DNA of 47,610 bases from an uncultured Ulvibacter sp. (GTDB taxonomy: Bacteria; Bacteroidota; Bacteroidia; Flavobacteriales; Flavobacteriaceae), in assembly GCA_913063405.1 (NCBI GenBank), contig CAJXZB010000024.1, forward strand, positions 1 to 47,610, read 5' to 3'. This document shows positions 29,382 through 37,945 of the stretch, in pieces (the first letter of the stretch is position 1; each line of letters starts with the position of its first letter). The notes beneath the pieces were generated by a model, which was given only the letters and a program-made list of their open reading frames with translations, had not been told where the DNA came from and did not search any database. The position numbers and the translations under genes were made by a program.

Positions 29382-32300
29382 ATGAGAACAAAGTTTAGTG
29401 GAATTTTAACACTTTTACTAGTGTTAGTAGTGCAACTCACGTTCGCACAAGAAAAAACAATCTCCGGAACGGTAACTGATAATTCAGGTTTACCTCTACC
29501 CGGAGTTAATATCATTGTTAAAGGAACAACAAATGGAACTCAGTCTGATTTCGATGGTAACTACTCCATCCAAGCAGCAGGGGGACAAACACTATCTTTT
29601 AGCTATGTCGGTTTTAAAACTGGAGAAGTAGCAGTTACTGCTAGTTCTAGTAGGATCAACTTCAGTATGGAAGAAGATGCTGCTCAGCTGGAAGAAGTTG
29701 TTGTGACGGCATCTGGTATTAGAAAAGAAAAGAAGGCCTTAGGTTATGCGGTTTCTTCCATTAAAGAGGAATCCATTAAGAATAACCCAGAGTCTGATTT
29801 GACAAGGGTTTTACAAGGTAAAACTGCAGGTATTAATATTACCACACAAAATGGACTATCTGGTTCTGCCAATAAAGTTATCATTAGAGGTATGAATTCG
29901 TTCTCAGGATCGAACAATGCACTTTATGTAATTGATGGTGTACCTATGAGTAATGATACTAACGAAGCGGGAAGTTTCGTTGATGGAAATATGGGGTCTA
30001 GTAGATCTTTCGATATCGATCCAAGTAACATTGCAAACATTGACATTCTTAAAGGATTGGCAGCAACTACGCTGTACGGTACTGAAGGTAGAAATGGTGT
30101 AATCTTGATTACAACCAAAACTGGAAGTTCTAAAAGTCTTTCTGCTAAACAAGAAATTGAAATCTCTTCATCTTACTTCTTTAACGAAGTAGCTTCTTTA
30201 CCAGACTATCAAGATTCTTTTGGTGGTGGGTTTAATCAAGCAGATGCTGATGGATGGTTCTATAGTAACTGGGGTCCTGGATTTTACAGAGACGGCCTTG
30301 GTGGGTGGGGAACATTTATCAATGATGATGATGATGATGCTGGATTTAATTCTGACGGAACACTTGCTCACCCATATTCAACTTCTTCGTTCTTAGGTGG
30401 ACTTTCTGGAGTTGATGCAGTATGGGCAGAACAATTCCAAGGACAGAGATATGAATGGAAACCAAGAAACAGTGTTAAAGAATTCTTTAATGTAGGTGGT
30501 GTTTCTACACTCTCTGCAAACATAAGAGGAAGAAGCGAGGACAGTAAGTATAACTACGGAATGGCTTTTGGACACTTAAATGACAAAGGTTTTACTCCAG
30601 GTAACGAAGTTACTAGAACAAACTTAACGATATCTGGTGGTGGAAAACTATCCAACAAAATTAATGCTAAGGGATCATTGAACTATACCTTGACAAATTT
30701 AAAAACGCCTCCAGTTTCAACCAGTTTTGGTAGTAGTAGCATTGGTGCAGGATCTTCAATATTTGGTGATTTATTCTATACTCCAAGAGGTATTGACATT
30801 CAAGAGCTTCCTTTCCAACTGCCAAGTGGTGGAAGTATCTACTATAGAGATGATAATGCAATTCAACATCCATTATGGACTGTTAACAACTCAAGGTTTA
30901 CTCAAAAAGTAAATCGTATTAATGGGTATGCAGCAATTGACTTTAACGTAACAGAGAAAATCAATTTACTGTATCAAGCTAGTTTAGATAATTATACTGA
31001 AGAAAACGTAAACAGACAAAATAGAGGTGGTGTTACTGGTTCCATTCTAATTGATGATGGTTTCTACAACACTTACTCTGTTACAAATACGATCTTCGAT
31101 CATAAATTTGTAATAAGTGGTAACAATTTTGCTACGTTTAACGATCATTTAAATATTGGATTCTTAGCAGGTGCAACATCAAGAGGTACTTATTTTGATA
31201 GACAAGGTATTTTCAGTAGTGGTCAATTAGTTTATGACTTCTTTGATCATTCAGGATTTACTTCTAGTACGTCTAATGTTGATTTTGACGATGATGATGA
31301 AATTGACTTAGGAATTGAGTTACACAGAAAGAGAAATATTTTAGGGCTTTACGGTCAATTAAGTCTTGATGTTGACAATTACTTGTTCTTTAACTTTGCA
31401 GGAAGAAATGACTGGGTATCGAATTCAAATAACAATTCATTGTTCTACCCATCTGCAAGTGTCTCGTTTATCCCAACAAGTGCATTTCCTTCTATCAAAT
31501 CAGACAAAGGAATTAGCTACTTAAAATTAAGAGTAGGATACGGTACCTCAGCAAACTTCGCAACTGGTTACCCTACGGTAACAGCGGTTGTACTTGGAAC
31601 TGTAGGTAACTCACCTAGTAACTCAACGAGTGATACTGTAGGAAATCCAGATATTTTACCAGAATTATTTGAGGAAATCGAATATGGTATAGAAGGTAAA
31701 TTATTCGGCAGAGTTAATTTTGATGTTTCTTACTATACTAGAACAACAAATGACTTAATTGTACTGGATCGTCCTATTCCACCTAGTAGTGGTGCTTCAT
31801 TTACTGATTCTAATATTGGTAAGATTGAATCTGATGGTATTGAGGTAGATTTAGGTATTAACATTTTAAAAAGTGACAATGGTTTAAACTGGAACTTTAA
31901 CTGGAACTTTAATAAAAGTGAAAGTGAAGTAATTGAATTAAGTCCAGATTCTCAATTGATTATCTATGAAGGGTTTACTACTTTAGGAAACGGTGCAAGA
32001 GTTGGTTTCCCATTAGGAACTATCTTTGGTTCACGTGTTGCACGTGACGATGAAGGAAATCTTTTAGTAGATGGTGTTGGTAACTATGTATCTGAAGATG
32101 CAGATGAAGAAGGCCTACTACCTGCTATTGGTGATCCAAATCCAGACTGGGTAATGAACTACACTAATACGATTTCATACAGAGGGCTTTCTCTAGGAGT
32201 TTCAGTTGGACATACTTCCGGTGGAGATATTTACTCTGTAACAGTTGCGTCTTTAATGGGTAGAGGTTTAACAACGGATACAGAAGACAGGTTAGGAACG

Positions 32301-32675
32301 TATATCCTTCCAGGTGTAAGTCAAACTACTGGATTACCTAATGATATTCAGATAAACAATTCAGACTTTTACTTTAGTAATGGATTTGCAAGTCCTGCAG
32401 ATGAATTATCAGTCTATGATGGTTCTGTAATAAGGTTAAGAGAAGTATCTCTTGGTTATACATTACCAAGCAGATTTTTGGAGAAAACACCAATTGGTAA
32501 GTTAGTGATTAAAGCTAGTGGATATAATATGTGGTACGATGCATATAACACACCAGACGGTATTAATTTCGACCCTAACGTATCTGGACTAGGTGCTGGA
32601 AATGGTCAAGGATTTGACTTCTTAACAGGGCCGAGTAGTAAGAGATATGGTCTTAGTATAAACGCTACATTTTAA
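29382..32675 (+). CDS. SusC/RagA-family TonB-linked outer-membrane transporter
   Basis: From the ATG at 29382 the protein is 1097 residues with a signal peptide (MRTKFSGILTLLLVLVVQLTFAQ). A carboxypeptidase-D-regulatory-like domain follows (about 25-110; NSGLPLPGVNIIVKGT, FDGNYSIQA), then a TonB plug (ESDLTRVLQGKTAGINI, VIIRGMNSFSG) and a barrel to the C-terminal ..SINATF. It imports a bulky substrate, such as a glycan or peptide, with the SusD-like lid encoded 18 bases downstream. No glycanase, sensor or sigma factor is adjacent, so the substrate cannot be guessed. The upstream start at 29325 is rejected because it precedes the signal peptide. Confidence 0.93.
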   Translation: MRTKFSGILTLLLVLVVQLTFAQEKTISGTVTDNSGLPLPGVNIIVKGTTNGTQSDFDGNYSIQAAGGQTLSFSYVGFKTGEVAVTASSSRINFSMEEDAAQLEEVVVTASGIRKEKKALGYAVSSIKEESIKNNPESDLTRVLQGKTAGINITTQNGLSGSANKVIIRGMNSFSGSNNALYVIDGVPMSNDTNEAGSFVDGNMGSSRSFDIDPSNIANIDILKGLAATTLYGTEGRNGVILITTKTGSSKSLSAKQEIEISSSYFFNEVASLPDYQDSFGGGFNQADADGWFYSNWGPGFYRDGLGGWGTFINDDDDDAGFNSDGTLAHPYSTSSFLGGLSGVDAVWAEQFQGQRYEWKPRNSVKEFFNVGGVSTLSANIRGRSEDSKYNYGMAFGHLNDKGFTPGNEVTRTNLTISGGGKLSNKINAKGSLNYTLTNLKTPPVSTSFGSSSIGAGSSIFGDLFYTPRGIDIQELPFQLPSGGSIYYRDDNAIQHPLWTVNNSRFTQKVNRINGYAAIDFNVTEKINLLYQASLDNYTEENVNRQNRGGVTGSILIDDGFYNTYSVTNTIFDHKFVISGNNFATFNDHLNIGFLAGATSRGTYFDRQGIFSSGQLVYDFFDHSGFTSSTSNVDFDDDDEIDLGIELHRKRNILGLYGQLSLDVDNYLFFNFAGRNDWVSNSNNNSLFYPSASVSFIPTSAFPSIKSDKGISYLKLRVGYGTSANFATGYPTVTAVVLGTVGNSPSNSTSDTVGNPDILPELFEEIEYGIEGKLFGRVNFDVSYYTRTTNDLIVLDRPIPPSSGASFTDSNIGKIESDGIEVDLGINILKSDNGLNWNFNWNFNKSESEVIELSPDSQLIIYEGFTTLGNGARVGFPLGTIFGSRVARDDEGNLLVDGVGNYVSEDADEEGLLPAIGDPNPDWVMNYTNTISYRGLSLGVSVGHTSGGDIYSVTVASLMGRGLTTDTEDRLGTYILPGVSQTTGLPNDIQINNSDFYFSNGFASPADELSVYDGSVIRLREVSLGYTLPSRFLEKTPIGKLVIKASGYNMWYDAYNTPDGINFDPNVSGLGAGNGQGFDFLTGPSSKRYGLSINATF

Positions 32676-32693
32676 TATTAAAAAAAGATAAAA

Positions 32694-34355
32694 ATGAAAA
32701 ATATAAATAAAATATCCATCTTTTTACTCCTTATGCTAGGGCTCGCATTTACATCTTGTGAGACTACAGATTTGGATTTATTAGATGATCCGAATGATGT
32801 AACCATTGAAAAGGCCGATTTAGATCGTTTCTTAGTCGCTATTCAAAACGATTACAAAACTTTTATGCACGAAATGGGTGACAACGGTGCTAGATTAACT
32901 AGAGTTGAATATTTGTTTGGAAGAGTGTATGCGAACAGCTTTGATGCTTCAAGTACAGATGGTGAATGGGGAGATGCTTATCAGAAAGTATTCTCTAACA
33001 TGAAAGGAGCTGAGGAATTAGCAGAACCAGCTGGTGCAACCAAACACCTTGGTGTAATTAATATTTTAAGAGCATCGGTTCTTTTAACCTTAGTAGATTT
33101 TTATGGTGATGTACCTTATAGTGAAGCTACAAACCCTTCTGAATTTCCTTTCCCAGGAGTGGATGATGATGCAGCAGTCTATGCAGATGCTCTAGCTTTA
33201 CTAGATGAAGCAATTGTTCAATTAGGAGGTGCTGGAGATGATTTAGGTTCCGATTTCTTTTACAATAATGACTTTTCGAAATGGATCAAATTTGCCAATA
33301 CTCTAAAAATGAATTCTTATCTAAATACTAGATTGGTAGATTCTGATGCGGCAAACAAATTCAATACGATTGTTAGTTCTGGAAATTTTATTTCTTCAAC
33401 AGCTGATGATTTTGAATTTCTCTACGCAGTAGATGATAGAGCAAGACACCCATATTACGTTGATGATTATGCCGTGAGTGGTGCTGGTAATTATAGATCA
33501 AACTGGTTGATGGAACAAATGCTTGAGACTAATGATTCCAGACTAAGGTATTACTTCTATAGACAAGTACCTTGTACACCTGGTAATGTTGACGCTGATG
33601 GGGTTATGTGCCCAGTAAGTCCAACAGCTTTGTTCTGTTCAACTCAAGCACGTCCGGTTCATTATCCTGTATCAATGACATATTGCAGTGTTGCCTCAGG
33701 TTATTGGGGTAGAGATCACCAGGAAGATGGTGGAATTCCGCCAGATTCTTTCAAAAGAACTACTATTGGTGTATATCCTGCAGGTGGTAGATTTGATGAT
33801 AATGATTTTACCGTTGTAGGAGTAGATCAGGGAGGACAAGGAGCTGGAACCACACCTATTATGTTAGCCTCTTGGGTTGATTTAATGCGTGCTGAATTTG
33901 CTTTAGCTAGTGGTGACGCTGGTGGTGCAAATACCTTCTTACAAAATGCGCTTAATAAATCTGTTGCCAAAGTTCAAACTTATATCTCTGTTGACCCAAC
34001 AGCTGATTCCAGTTTCGAGCCTTCTTCAGCAGATGTATCAGCATTTATTACTGGTGTTGGAGCTGCATTTGCGGCTGGAGGTACTAATACGCAATGGGAT
34101 ATTTTAGCAAATCAGCAATTTATCGCCCATTATGGAAATGGTATTGAATCTTATAACTTCTATAGAAGAACTGGATTCCCTACATCGCTTCAATTTAGTA
34201 TTGACCCTAGTTTTGGCGGTCCTTTTGTCAAATCATTTTTCTATGCTGCTGATGAAGCAAACACAAATAATAACGTTACACAAAAAGCTAACCAAGGTGT
34301 TCAAATATTCTGGGATACTAACCCAGGATCACCAGGATTTCCTTTTGCTAACTAA
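32694..34355 (+). CDS. SusD/RagB-family nutrient-binding lipoprotein
   Basis: This 553-residue lipoprotein has a signal ending in the lipobox FTSC (Cys22). The TPR-like helical part is visible (VINILRASVLLTLVDFYGDVPYSEA; FFYNNDFSKWIKFANTLKMNSYLNTR), which is typical of the SusD-like_2 group. It forms the surface lid over SusC and captures the substrate. It lies 18 bases after SusC and 11 bases before a small lipoprotein gene, and is clearly in the same operon. Confidence 0.92.
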   Translation: MKNINKISIFLLLMLGLAFTSCETTDLDLLDDPNDVTIEKADLDRFLVAIQNDYKTFMHEMGDNGARLTRVEYLFGRVYANSFDASSTDGEWGDAYQKVFSNMKGAEELAEPAGATKHLGVINILRASVLLTLVDFYGDVPYSEATNPSEFPFPGVDDDAAVYADALALLDEAIVQLGGAGDDLGSDFFYNNDFSKWIKFANTLKMNSYLNTRLVDSDAANKFNTIVSSGNFISSTADDFEFLYAVDDRARHPYYVDDYAVSGAGNYRSNWLMEQMLETNDSRLRYYFYRQVPCTPGNVDADGVMCPVSPTALFCSTQARPVHYPVSMTYCSVASGYWGRDHQEDGGIPPDSFKRTTIGVYPAGGRFDDNDFTVVGVDQGGQGAGTTPIMLASWVDLMRAEFALASGDAGGANTFLQNALNKSVAKVQTYISVDPTADSSFEPSSADVSAFITGVGAAFAAGGTNTQWDILANQQFIAHYGNGIESYNFYRRTGFPTSLQFSIDPSFGGPFVKSFFYAADEANTNNNVTQKANQGVQIFWDTNPGSPGFPFAN

Positions 34356-34366
34356 TAAAAAAAATT

Positions 34367-34957
34367 ATGAAAAACTTAATAAAGATATTTTTAGTTGGAA
34401 TGTTACTTATAGGAAGTACCATTTCATGTTCAGATAGCGAACTATCGATTGATGAGCTATACGATTCTGTTAATACTAACGGTGCATTTATTAGAACTAT
34501 AGAGAAACCTCTTGATTTAGTGAATGTATCAGATCCAGAAAAAAACAGAATTGAAGCTCTTATTGAGATTCAAGAGGGTAATGGTTCTAGTCAACCAGAT
34601 TTTAAGGAAGTAAGGATGTATATTCAAACTTTTCAAGATCAGGATCAAATAGAGCCATCTCTAGACACAAGTGGTAACCCAACTGGAGAGTCATTTTTAG
34701 CAACTTTTCCAGCTGCGGACTTTACACCTAGTGTTACAAATGGCTTACCTAGCACAAACTTAAGTGTATTAACACAAACGGTTTTAGACAATAATCCAAA
34801 TACTGTTTTTACATTTCCTACATTTATTTTTATTCGTCTAGAACTTGAAATGAACGATGGAACAATTTATACAAATACAAGTGTAGGTCCATCTGTTGCT
34901 TCAGGAAATTATTTCTTGGCGTCATTCTTCTACAATATTATTTTCTTGCCAAACTAA
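34367..34957 (+). CDS. Uncharacterised lipoprotein of the SusCD operon
   Basis: This is a 196-residue protein with a lipoprotein signal (lipobox TISC, Cys21). The mature part is acidic at first (SDSELSIDELYDS), then beta-rich with Ser/Thr-rich segments and a hydrophobic C-terminus (FLASFFYNIIFLPN). I do not recognise a family. Third genes of SusCD operons often encode surface glycan-binding or substrate-binding lipoproteins, which is the likely role by position only. A near-perfect terminator follows at 34993-35032. Confidence 0.75.
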   Translation: MKNLIKIFLVGMLLIGSTISCSDSELSIDELYDSVNTNGAFIRTIEKPLDLVNVSDPEKNRIEALIEIQEGNGSSQPDFKEVRMYIQTFQDQDQIEPSLDTSGNPTGESFLATFPAADFTPSVTNGLPSTNLSVLTQTVLDNNPNTVFTFPTFIFIRLELEMNDGTIYTNTSVGPSVASGNYFLASFFYNIIFLPN

Positions 34958-34992
34958 TTTTTAGCGAAACAAGTTTTATTGTTGAAATACAT

Positions 34993-35035
34993 AAAATAGC
35001 TCGAATTCCAATTTTGGAATTCGAGCTATTTTCTT
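34993..35035 (+). terminator. Strong terminator after the SusCD operon
   Basis: A perfect 17-bp stem (AAAATAGCTCGAATTCC and its complement) encloses a six-base loop and ends in TTTT. It lies 35 bases after the lipoprotein stop. Confidence 0.88.
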
Positions 35036-35166
35036 TAAACACTATCTTCAATTCACCGATACATTTAGGTTAAGAATAATGTATCAACCAACGCACAGAG
35101 CTATTAAACTTAGCTTAAAAACAAATAAATTTTAATGGTATCTCAAAGAAATTCAAAAAATATTTG

Positions 35167-35174
35167 TATTTTTG
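35167..35174 (+). promoter_or_regulatory. -7 box (TATTTTTG) for the T9SS protein gene
   Basis: An exact TAnnTTTG match, 30 bases before the ATG at 35205. No TTTG is seen at the expected -33 position. Confidence 0.5.
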
Positions 35175-35204
35175 ACTTCATACTAATTATTAAAATTTAA
35201 TATC

Positions 35205-36143
35205 ATGAAAAAAAATTATTTCTTAACAGTATTATTTGCCTTTGCAATGATGACTACTGTAAACGCTCAATTTACCGATGACATGGAGTCCTACACGGTT
35301 GGAACTCAAGTATTTGGAGCTCATTGGTCCGATTGGGGAGGAACTGGATCTAACGCGCTTTGGTCTTCTGCAGATCAAGCCCATAGTGGTGCACAATCTG
35401 GTCACGTACCTGGAGGTGTAAACCCTGATGACGGAACTAATGTAGATGCCGTTTTAGACTTAGGTAACAAAATTTTTGGAACTTGGGGACTTGAGTTTTA
35501 CATGTATGTACCAACTGGTAATGTAGGATATTATAACCTTCAAGGTACTATTCCAATTGGTGGAGGAGACTGGATCGTTGGTAATGTAAATTTTGGTGAT
35601 GTAAATCCAGGTGAAGGATCTATTGATGACACTGTGTTAGGTGCTGTAGATTTCACATTCCCTCACGACGAATGGTTTAGTATTATTATGAATTTCGATA
35701 TCAGTGCTGGTATGTCTGCCGCAACATGGGAAATGGCAGTAGACGGTACAATAGTTATTCCTGCTGGAACAGCATTTACTCACTCTGATGGAAGTACAGC
35801 TGCTAGCTTAGGAGGTCTTGACATCTACTCTAATGGTCCAACTTTTGACTTCTATGTTGATGATTTCACTTACCAAGACAGCTTTATTGTCATCTTAGGA
35901 ACACAAGATCTTAACGCTAAAGGTTTCTCAGCTTATCCTAACCCTGTAACTAACGTTTTAAACTTAAACGCAAAAGAAGCTATCTCTTCTGTTTCTGTTT
36001 ACAATGTATTAGGACAAGAAGTATATTCTGCTAATGTAAATGCATTAAATACTACAATTGATACAGCTAGCTTCACAAGTGGAGTTTACTTTGTAAAAGT
36101 TAATATCGCTGGTACTGAAGGTACTGTTAAAATTCTTAAATAA
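35205..36143 (+). CDS. Secreted lectin-like protein with type A T9SS sorting domain
   Basis: This 312-residue protein has a signal peptide (MKKNYFLTVLFAFAMMTTVNAQ). A single beta-sandwich-like domain follows (about 23-225; DDMESYTVG, HSGAQSGHVPGG, GTWGLEFYMYVP, and ending FYVDDFTY). The T9SS type A C-terminal domain comes last (about 240-312; FSAYPNPVTNVLNL, SVYNVLGQEVY, GVYFVKVNIAG, VKILK). It should be exported by the type IX system and anchored to or released from the cell surface. The sandwich resembles concanavalin/LamG-like carbohydrate-binding folds, without visible catalytic residues. A decayed two-domain relative lies at 37946-39461. Confidence 0.85.
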   Translation: MKKNYFLTVLFAFAMMTTVNAQFTDDMESYTVGTQVFGAHWSDWGGTGSNALWSSADQAHSGAQSGHVPGGVNPDDGTNVDAVLDLGNKIFGTWGLEFYMYVPTGNVGYYNLQGTIPIGGGDWIVGNVNFGDVNPGEGSIDDTVLGAVDFTFPHDEWFSIIMNFDISAGMSAATWEMAVDGTIVIPAGTAFTHSDGSTAASLGGLDIYSNGPTFDFYVDDFTYQDSFIVILGTQDLNAKGFSAYPNPVTNVLNLNAKEAISSVSVYNVLGQEVYSANVNALNTTIDTASFTSGVYFVKVNIAGTEGTVKILK

Positions 36144-36164
36144 GAATTTACATATTTACTTTTT

Positions 36165-36209
36165 ATAAAAGAAAAGAGGCAGTCTTATAGACCGCCTCTT
36201 TTCTTTTAT
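36165..36209 (+). terminator. Terminator after the T9SS protein gene
   Basis: ATAAAAGAAAAGAGGC and GCCTCTTTTCTTTTAT form a 16-bp stem. The inside pairs further (GTC/GAC around TTATA), and the descending arm is T-rich. Confidence 0.85.
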
Positions 36210-36237
36210 AATCTATTTTACTACATCAATAATTAAC

Positions 36238-36263
36238 AAAGCAAAGTATATACTTTGCTTTTT
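36238..36263 (+). terminator. Second palindrome/terminator before rlmB
   Basis: AAAGCAAAGTAT and ATACTTTGCTTT form a perfect 12-bp stem ending in a T-run (TTTTT). It lies 26 bases before the rlmB ATG and insulates it from the upstream gene. It could also be an operator. Confidence 0.6.
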
Positions 36264-36288
36264 CTTAACTGTTTCGACTCACATATAA

Positions 36289-37029
36289 ATGGATTACAAA
36301 CAAACTACCATTTTTGGTATATATCCTATTCAGGAAGCCATTTCTTCCAATACTCATATAGACAAACTCTATGTGCAAAAAGGAACATCTAACCCAAAAA
36401 TAGATGCTTTAATAAAAATTGTTGAAAAGAAAAATACAAGTATTTCTTTTGTTCCTTTTGAAAAATTAAACAGGCTCACAAAGGGCAATCATCAAGGAAT
36501 CGTCGCAGTCACCTCTCCCATTGCCTTCCGTTCATTGGAAGAAGTGGTCGAAGAAGTTATTGCTACTAAAAAGAGGCCGTTATTCTTGATTTTAGATCAA
36601 TTGAGTGATGTTCGTAATTTTGGAGCTATTCTGAGAACTGCAGAATGTACTGGTGTGGACGCCGTAATCATACAAAAGAAAGGGGGTGCTCCTGTTAGTG
36701 GAGATACTGTGAAAACATCGGCAGGTGCTATCTTCAAAATACCAATTTGCAAGGTTGACCATATAAAAGATGCCATTTATTATTTACAGGGATCTGAAAT
36801 CATTACAATTGGCGCCACTGAAAAAACGGAAGATACTATCTATAGCATAAAGTTAAACCAACCTTTGGCCATTGTAATGGGTTCTGAGGACAAAGGCATT
36901 TCAAAATCGGTTTTAGGAATTCTGGATCATAAAGCATCGCTCCCATTGTTAGGAGAAATCAACTCACTAAATGTTTCTGTCGCCTGCGGCGCATTTCTAT
37001 ACGAAGTTATTAGACAAAGAAACCTATAA
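36289..37029 (+). CDS. rlmB: 23S rRNA (guanosine-2'-O-)-methyltransferase, TrmH/SpoU family
   Basis: The 246-residue protein has an N-terminal L30e-like substrate-binding domain (about 1-80; IFGIYPIQEAISS) and a SPOUT methyltransferase domain. Its three motifs are intact: SDVRNFGAILRTAECTG (motif 1), IVMGSEDKGIS (motif 2) and SLNVSVACGAFLYE (motif 3). The expected reaction is 2'-O-methylation of G2251 (E. coli numbering) in the P loop of 23S rRNA, using S-adenosylmethionine. A related SpoU specificity cannot be excluded. The gene overlaps the facing rhomboid gene by six bases at the stops. Confidence 0.88.
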   Translation: MDYKQTTIFGIYPIQEAISSNTHIDKLYVQKGTSNPKIDALIKIVEKKNTSISFVPFEKLNRLTKGNHQGIVAVTSPIAFRSLEEVVEEVIATKKRPLFLILDQLSDVRNFGAILRTAECTGVDAVIIQKKGGAPVSGDTVKTSAGAIFKIPICKVDHIKDAIYYLQGSEIITIGATEKTEDTIYSIKLNQPLAIVMGSEDKGISKSVLGILDHKASLPLLGEINSLNVSVACGAFLYEVIRQRNL

Positions 37030-37776
37030 ATTTTCGCTTTCAGGATTATCCATCTTTTTTAGCGTATAAACTATTCTAACAGGTTTTTGGATTACAGGTT
37101 CTTCAGTCTCAGGAATTTTTTCCATAAAATTTCCGTTTTCATCGAATTGCTTTAAAAATTCATCCTCATCTGGATTATAATCATCTTTTTCCCATTCATA
37201 CTTTTTATTTTCTATCGGAACTTCTCTAAACACTAAAGCCAGCAATAAACCTACAACAAATCCAGAAAGATGACCTTCCCAGGAAATTTTCGGATCGATT
37301 GGCATTACATACCAAAGTAAACCTCCATAGAGAAATACTACTATAAGCGATAGCGCAATAAGTTGAAAGTGCTTTGAAAATATACCCTTAAAGAATAAAA
37401 ATGCCGCCAACATATACACCACACCGCTAGCGCCAATATGTAAAGCGGGTCTTCCAATTAGCCAAGTAAACAAGCCTCCTATCAATAAACCATAAATAAG
37501 GACTTTCCAGCGTATATTTCTATAGAAATAGAATAAGGCCGTAGAAAGCACTAAAAGTGGCACAGAATTATTAAAAAGATGTTTTAGACTGCCATGAATA
37601 AACGGGCCAAAGATAATTCCTACAAGCCCACTTAGTTTTCTAGGATAAATTCCGAGGAAATTAAAATCCATATTAAAGCGTATTTCTACCCAAAAGACAA
37701 TCCACATTATCAATACCAAAATAATTGGATATAAAACAACATCACTCGAAAAATATAAACCTTGTGGTCTTGACAT
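37024..37776 (-). CDS. Rhomboid-family intramembrane serine protease
   Basis: This 250-residue membrane protein has about six helices. The catalytic dyad is visible as Ser117 in HIGASGVVY and His169 in EGHLSGFVVG, and the conserved region HGSLKHLFNNSVPLLVLS precedes them. It cleaves transmembrane substrates within the bilayer. A highly charged C-terminal tail of about 60 residues (WEKDDYNPDEDEFLKQFDENG) lies outside the membrane. It is convergent with rlmB, with a 6-base overlap and no room for a terminator. Confidence 0.9.
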   Translation of the reverse strand: MSRPQGLYFSSDVVLYPIILVLIMWIVFWVEIRFNMDFNFLGIYPRKLSGLVGIIFGPFIHGSLKHLFNNSVPLLVLSTALFYFYRNIRWKVLIYGLLIGGLFTWLIGRPALHIGASGVVYMLAAFLFFKGIFSKHFQLIALSLIVVFLYGGLLWYVMPIDPKISWEGHLSGFVVGLLLALVFREVPIENKKYEWEKDDYNPDEDEFLKQFDENGNFMEKIPETEEPVIQKPVRIVYTLKKMDNPESENL

Positions 37777-37945
37777 ACTAATTAGCCTTCAAAAAATGCA
37801 CCTAAAGTCTAATATATGATAATTTGTCAGGTATTGTAGATCTAGGAGCTCTATAATCTGTTAATTTTTTTACTTTTTCTCTCAAATATTTTGTAACTTC
37901 AAGGGATACTACACGTTCTAAACATTTATTTTAAATCTTATTATT

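Noticed and set aside
30325..30345. GAT repeat in the SusC gene as a variable microsatellite
   Set aside because: It is only a few codons (Asp run) in a loop and is in frame. There is no sign of variability from one sequence.
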